This document shows, piece by piece, positions 59,600-64,000 of a stretch of DNA of 64,000 nt. The notes below the pieces were generated by a model. That model saw nothing but the letters and a program-made list of their open reading frames with translations. It was not told the origin of the DNA and searched no databases. The DNA lies in contig JAKGHH010000002.1 in assembly GCA_022828595.1 (NCBI GenBank), forward strand, positions 45,664,222-45,728,221. Reading direction: 5' to 3'. The translations under genes were made by a program, and so were the position numbers. Every line of letters starts with the position of its first letter. Position 1 is the first letter of the stretch. Source of the DNA: Nelumbo lutea. Taxonomy: Eukaryota; Streptophyta; Magnoliopsida; Proteales; Nelumbonaceae.

Positions 59600-60514
59600 T
59601 ACTTGTTTCCCTTCAAGGGTCTCGAGCTCGTATGTTCCTTCCCCGAGCACTCACTTCACTTGATAGGGGCCTTCTCAGTTGGACCTGAGCTTGCCAGCGC
59701 CGGGCTCAGGTACCAAAACTTTATGAAGGACCAGGTCGCCGACGCGGAGGTTCCGCCTCTTGACCTTGGCATTATAGTACCGAGCTACTCTCTACTGGTA
59801 GGCTGCGGTTCTAATGTACGCAAAGTCCCTTACTTCGTCGAGTAGATTGAGGTTGGTATGTAACTCATCTTCGTTCGTCTGATCACTGTATGCTTCTAGT
59901 CGTAGCGTGAGTACTTCGATCTCTGCAGGGATTACTGCTTCAGTGTCGTAGGTGAGATTGAAGGGTGTTTCTCCCGTGGCGGTCTTCTCTATGGTCCGGC
60001 ACGCCCACAGAGCAGTGGGTAGTTCATATGCCCACAATCCTTTAGCTCGGTCCAACCGTGCCTTTAATCCGCGAAGGGTAGCTCTGTTCGTTACTTCTGC
60101 TTGACCATTTGCTTGAGGGTGTATGACTGAAGTAAAGTTCTGTCGGATTCCCATATCTTGGCACCAGTCTTGGAATTTAATGTCTTCGAGCTGTTTGTCG
60201 TTGTCAGAAATCAATACCCGAGGTAATCCGAAGCGGCATACAATGTTTTTCCAAAAGAAGTTTTGAACATTTCGGGTTGTGATCGTTACGAGGGGTTCGA
60301 CTTCTACCCACTTGGTAAAACAGTCCACTGCTACCACTAAAAACTTCCTTCCACCCATTGTTGGCGGCAATGGCCCAAATAGATCGATGCCCCATTGTGC
60401 AAAGGGCCACGGACTGGTGAGATACTTGAGGTCAGCAGCGGGTTGGTGGTGGATATTGGCATGTTTTTGACATTTGTCGCATTTTCTAACGAGTTCAATG
60501 GCGTCTGCCTTCAT
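59600..60514 (-). pseudogene. Integrase of second Tat element
   Basis: A 240-codon frame (59792-60514) starts in the zinc-binding end (CDKCQKHANIHH). It holds the catalytic core with D (WGIDLFGPLPP), D (LISDNDKQLED) and E (HPQANGQAEVTNR), then the C-terminal LTYDTEAVIPAEIEVLTLRLEAY. The C-terminal domain seems to continue to about 59600 after the frame ends (GDLVLHKVLV, NWEGPYQVK read on the minus strand). All three DDE residues are kept; the residue after the second D is D rather than the usual G. Confidence 0.82.
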
Positions 60515-60547
60515 TGTTGGCCAATAATACCCTTGTCGAAGCGCTTT

Positions 60548-61519
60548 CTAGGCAAGGGCCCTGCCCCCCAAGTGCCCGCCGCACAACCCCTCATGAGTGT
60601 TGCAGAGTACAAGTTCGGCTTTGGTAGGCCACAAGCAACGCAGATAGGGGAGTGTGTAGGATTTCTTGTACAACCGCTCATCTATCATGACGTATTTGGC
60701 TGCCTGGCGCTGCACCCTTCTGGCCGCATTGCGATCTGCAAGGAGGGTCCCATGTAGTAAGAAGCTCGTGAGCGGGTCAGTCCAGCTCGACTCTACTTGA
60801 ATGACGGAAGCGACCTCCTCTGCTCCCCTGAGAATACTAGGCCAAGACAGGTCCTCTATGTACACGGTTCTCATGGTGATGTCACTAGTGCTGGCTAACT
60901 TGCATAGGGCGTCGACCTCAGCGTTCTCTGACCTAGGGATCTGTCTGATGAAGTGTGACTGGAAGTCGAGCAGGGCCTCTCTAACTTTGGTCAAGTAGGC
61001 AATCATGGTTGGCTCGCGAGCTTCATACTCGCTGATGACCTGGTTAACCACGAGCTGGGAGTTGCTGCAGATAACAATGTGCTTTGCTTTTACTTCTCTG
61101 GCTATGGCTAGTCCAGCTATCAACGCCTCGTACTCTACTTCATTGTTAGACACCGCGAACTTGAAGCATAGCGCGTATTCCAGTTTCGTACCGCTTGGGC
61201 CGTGCAAAACTATTCCGGCACCGCTACCCTGTTGGTTCGAGGAGCCATCTACGTGAAGGATCCAGGGCTCCTCATCCCAACTTGCGCTTGGCCGAGCTAG
61301 GAGAGGTGCCACACTGGCTGCTACCTCACGGGGTTCGGACTCGACCGACCCAGGAGCTTCGGGCTCACCCGAGGTGGGAGCCTTGCACTCAACCAGCCTG
61401 GGAACTTCAGAGCTGAATGTGCATTCGGCTATGAAATCTGCTAAGGCTTGGGCCTTAATGGCAGTTCGCAGCTTGTATTGGAAGTCGTACTCGCTGAGCT
61501 CAACGGCCCACTTCGTCAA
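60548..61519 (-). pseudogene. Second RNase H and integrase start of element 2
   Basis: A 323-codon frame. TKWAVELSEYDFQY ends the first RNase H. Then comes the archaeal-type RNase H: WILHVDGSSNQQGSGAG (first D), NNEVEYEALIAGLA (E), and ICSNSQLVVNQV, where the usual catalytic D is N. RQIPRSENAEVDALCKLAS closes it. The frame continues into the integrase zinc-binding region (LYKKSYTLPYLRCL, THEGLCGGHLGGRALA). The D-to-N change suggests the RNase H is inactive. Confidence 0.82.
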
Positions 61520-62200
61520 TCGACGAGACCTCGGGCTTAAGTAAGACTTGCCTCAGAGGTTTATTGATGAGGATGATAACAGTATGAGCCTGGAAGTAGG
61601 GGCAGAGCTTCCGAGCTGCGATTAGTAGTGCGTATGATAGCTTTTCTATCTCTGGAAATCTCATCTCTGTTCCCTACAATACTTTACTAACATAATAGAT
61701 GGGTTGATAGACCTGATCTACTTCCTTTATTAGTACCGAACTGACCACTTTGTCACTTGCCGAGAGGTACAGTTCTAGAACGTCGCCCTCCTCAGGCCGG
61801 GTTAAGGTTGGCACACTAGCGATTTAGACATGAAGTGGTCCGCCGATTTAGACAGTAGACAGAGGTCCACCGGTTTAGACATGAAGCGGCTCCGGGCAAC
61901 TATGCGGCCATTCAACCTCTGAACCTCCTTCAACTTCCGGGGCGGTCTCATATCTAAAATAGCCTTAATTTTATCCGGGTTGGCCTCGATGTTACACTGG
62001 TTAACGATGTATTTTAGGAACTTGCCCGAGGTCACACCAAACACACACATGTTTTGGTTCAGTCTCATATTAAACTTACGCAGAATTTCAAAAACATAAT
62101 GCAAATCTTGTATTAATTCATGTGAGAATTGAGTTTTGACGACCATATCGTCTACCGCTGCGACCATATCGTCTACCGCTGCGAGGACCTTTTCGACCTC
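61520..62200 (-). pseudogene. RT remnant of element 2
   Basis: A 121-codon frame (61802-62167) opens at the catalytic VDDMVVKT and continues with ILRKFNMRLNQNMCVFGV and GKFLKYIVNQCNIEANPDKI. Everything before the active site (fingers and first palm motif) is missing: only about 140 bp separate it from the protease. A 21-bp unit coding the active-site region is duplicated (62141-62182). First RNase H fragments lie in 61520-61740. Confidence 0.78.
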
Positions 62201-62301
62201 CTAGTCGACCGCTTTCCACCGCTCCGGGGCTAGGTTGCGTTTCTTCCGTCTAATGGGCCTAACAGTTATGATCGTAGATGTTCCGGGACGGAAGCGCCGA
62301 T

Positions 62302-62830
62302 CTAAAGCTTTCGAGCTGGGTCCGCTGCTGAGGTCGAAACCGCGACTGTTTCTTCTGTTGGTGCGGCTCGTTCTTCGCCTTGCTCCATTGGCCGCTCCAG
62401 CTTGAGGTCATCAGCTACCTTGGTTTTTCCCTTTAGGGCGGCGTCGTAGCACTTACAGGACTCGAGCTGGTCGCCCCACGCTACTCCCACACTGAAGCCG
62501 GTTGGGAACTTCATAGCCAAATGGTAAGTGGAGACCACCGCCCATAGGACATGGGTGATCGGTCGACCTACTATGGCATTGTAGGGGGAGGGGGTCGCGA
62601 CCACCAAGAAGTCATGCTTGAATCTGACCACACAAGGCCACATGCCAACTTTCACAGGTACTGTTATTTTCCCAAGGGGTCGAACTTCCTCTCCGCTGAA
62701 GCCTACCAAATGAGTGTCTGTGGGCTTCAAGTCATCTTTCTGCAGTTGGAGCTAGTCAAACGCAGCTTTGAAGAGGATGTCGCCTGAGCTGCCTGAGTCG
62801 ACGAGTACGCGCATGACCTCGAAATAGTTG
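62302..62830 (-). pseudogene. Protease region of element 2
   Basis: Frame 62302-62730 contains the post-catalytic Tat protease block (HLVGFSGEEVRPLGKI, SPYNAIVGRPITHVLWAVVSTYHLAMKFPT). The active-site DSG segment is read just upstream on the minus strand (near 62790, [15 protein letters not shown]), separated by a stop. Confidence 0.75.
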
Positions 62831-62843
62831 ATTATTAGCTTTA

Positions 62844-64000
62844 TTACGAGCGTGTCATCATGGGGTAGTGGACCCCTCGCGCATCATCTTCTATGAAGAA
62901 AATTGGCTCTTCTGTCCTCGGCCGCTTTAGGGGGTTTTGCTCCTCCTGGGTGGCTTCGCGAACCGACGCCCGAGCAACTACTGAAGTGCAACCCGCAACG
63001 ATTGAACCTCCCACTATCATGTGGATGGTCCCCCGAACTGGCCTCTCCTCCGGAGGCTGCCTCTGCGGTTGTTCGATCGGCCTGCTGCTGGACTCGGGAG
63101 CATCCTTACTGCGCTCCCCTTGCCGACCTGTTTTATTACTATTATTATTATTTTGTACAAAGTTTCTTTGATACCCACGACGGATGAGCTCCTCTATCTC
63201 GTCGTGGAGGTTTTTACAACTCTCGATACTGTGACCATGATCTTTGTGAAAACTACAATATGGGTTCTTATTTCTTTTATTGGGATTCCCCCTCAAGCGG
63301 GGTGGTCACTTCACGTACGGGGCATCCTTGATCGCCATCAGGATTTCAGCCCGCTTCGCGTTCAGTGGGGTGTAATAAGCTCGGTCCGCTATAGGAGGTC
63401 GAGGAAACTGACCCAGCCTTGCCCCCGAACTGTATCCTTTTTCTTTCGGCTGTCCCCTTGATTGGAAGGCTCTCCTTCCCTCTTTCTTTTTTTGGGCGTG
63501 CCCTCGCCCTTTTGGTTGATCTCTTCTTCGGTGGCTATGAACATGTCCGCGAGCATTAGAAACTCGGTTATGGTCACTGGTTGGTTGACGACCATGTGCC
63601 ATTTGAACTCTTTGTGTGTCATGCCTTTCTTGGCTACTGCAAGGCGTACGGTGGGGTCCGGGCACGATATCTGCATACAAGCATTGTTGAACTGCTTGAT
63701 ATAGCCCCGGATGGACTCTCCCTCTCTTTGCACTATGCTAAGGAGACTTTCTTCAGTCCGTGGGCACTGTTTGCTGGTGACGAAGTGGGACGTGAAGACT
63801 TGTGCAAATTGCGCCCAACTTCTTATCGACCCAGGTGCCAAGTTCTGGTACCACGTGCGGACTGCTCCCCGTAAAAGTAGTGGAGAAGGCCACACACATG
63901 CACGATCCACTGGCTCTCGCCAGGTGCATCTGTGACTGAAAGGCATCTACGTGATCATTTGGGTCAAACGACCCGTCGTGCTTGTCAAGAGGAGGGAGCT
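62844..64000 (-). pseudogene. gag of element 2 (runs off the window)
   Basis: Minus-strand frames 63389-63946 and 62844-63296 cover capsid (WYQNLAPGSIRSWAQFAQVFTS is split by me here as WYQNLAPGSI and SWAQFAQVF; ESLLSIVQREGESIRGYI; ACMQISCPDPT) and a basic linker, then the zinc knuckle YCSFHKDHGHSIESCKNL (C-x2-type Tat knuckle). They are joined by a frame change near 63300-63390. The N-terminal part lies past the window edge. Confidence 0.8.

Larger units (their letters stand above)
55013..64000 (-). mobile_element. Second Tat-lineage Ty3/gypsy element, truncated by window
   Basis: Read on the minus strand, gag enters at the right edge of the window, followed by protease, RT remnant, two RNase H domains, integrase, an antisense extra gene and the 3' LTR. 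The 5' LTR, leader and start of gag lie beyond 64000. Its genes have deletions and stops but are better kept than in the first element. Dual RNase H and the antisense gene place it in the Tat lineage. Confidence 0.85.

Overview
This is nuclear DNA from a flowering plant. Plant GT-AG introns, plant-only families (Dof factor, chalcone isomerase, plant PWWP/PDP protein), small inverted-repeat transposons and Tat-lineage Ty3/gypsy elements with antisense extra genes all point that way. The gene-poor, transposon-rich layout suits a medium-to-large, probably woody, non-grass genome. A magnoliid or early eudicot is only my guess.

I support five host genes. (1) A PDP-type PWWP protein, 2079-6296 (+), intronless coding region, with a leader intron. 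(2) A Dof zinc-finger factor, 26534-28101 (+), two exons. (3) A plant-specific Ser-rich basic protein, possibly a GTSE1-like microtubule protein, 33857-39780 (+), many exons; one coding exon is split by a Tourist-like MITE and the C-terminal frame is decayed. (4) Ribosomal protein uS12/RPS23, 41530-44157 (-), four exons, first coding exon only 5 nt. (5) Chalcone isomerase, 49619-50977 (-), four exons.

Two large Tat-lineage Ty3/gypsy elements occupy the rest. The first (13929-24375, +) has both LTRs, PBS and PPT, and decayed gag, protease, RT, dual RNase H and integrase. The second (about 55013 to beyond 64000, -) has its 3' LTR here and its 5' part outside the window. Both carry an extra gene between pol and the 3' LTR, on the strand opposite pol and behind its own TATA-like box. 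It encodes a 'Transposase_28'-like domain; in the second element this is followed by a Pro/Ala-rich linker and a coiled coil. Both also contain a copy of the same GC-rich hAT-like MITE, at different sites.

The intergenic regions hold several MITE and foldback families, many with clear target-site duplications: Tourist-like (TAA/TTA), a hAT family with three perfect 8-bp duplications, foldbacks with long arms, and a solo LTR. The host genes do not form an operon or cluster. They share no visible pathway beyond two housekeeping/chromatin genes, one probable cell-cycle gene (E2F site in its promoter), one transcription factor and one flavonoid enzyme. Exon limits come from splice signals, reading phase and family resemblance, without transcripts.
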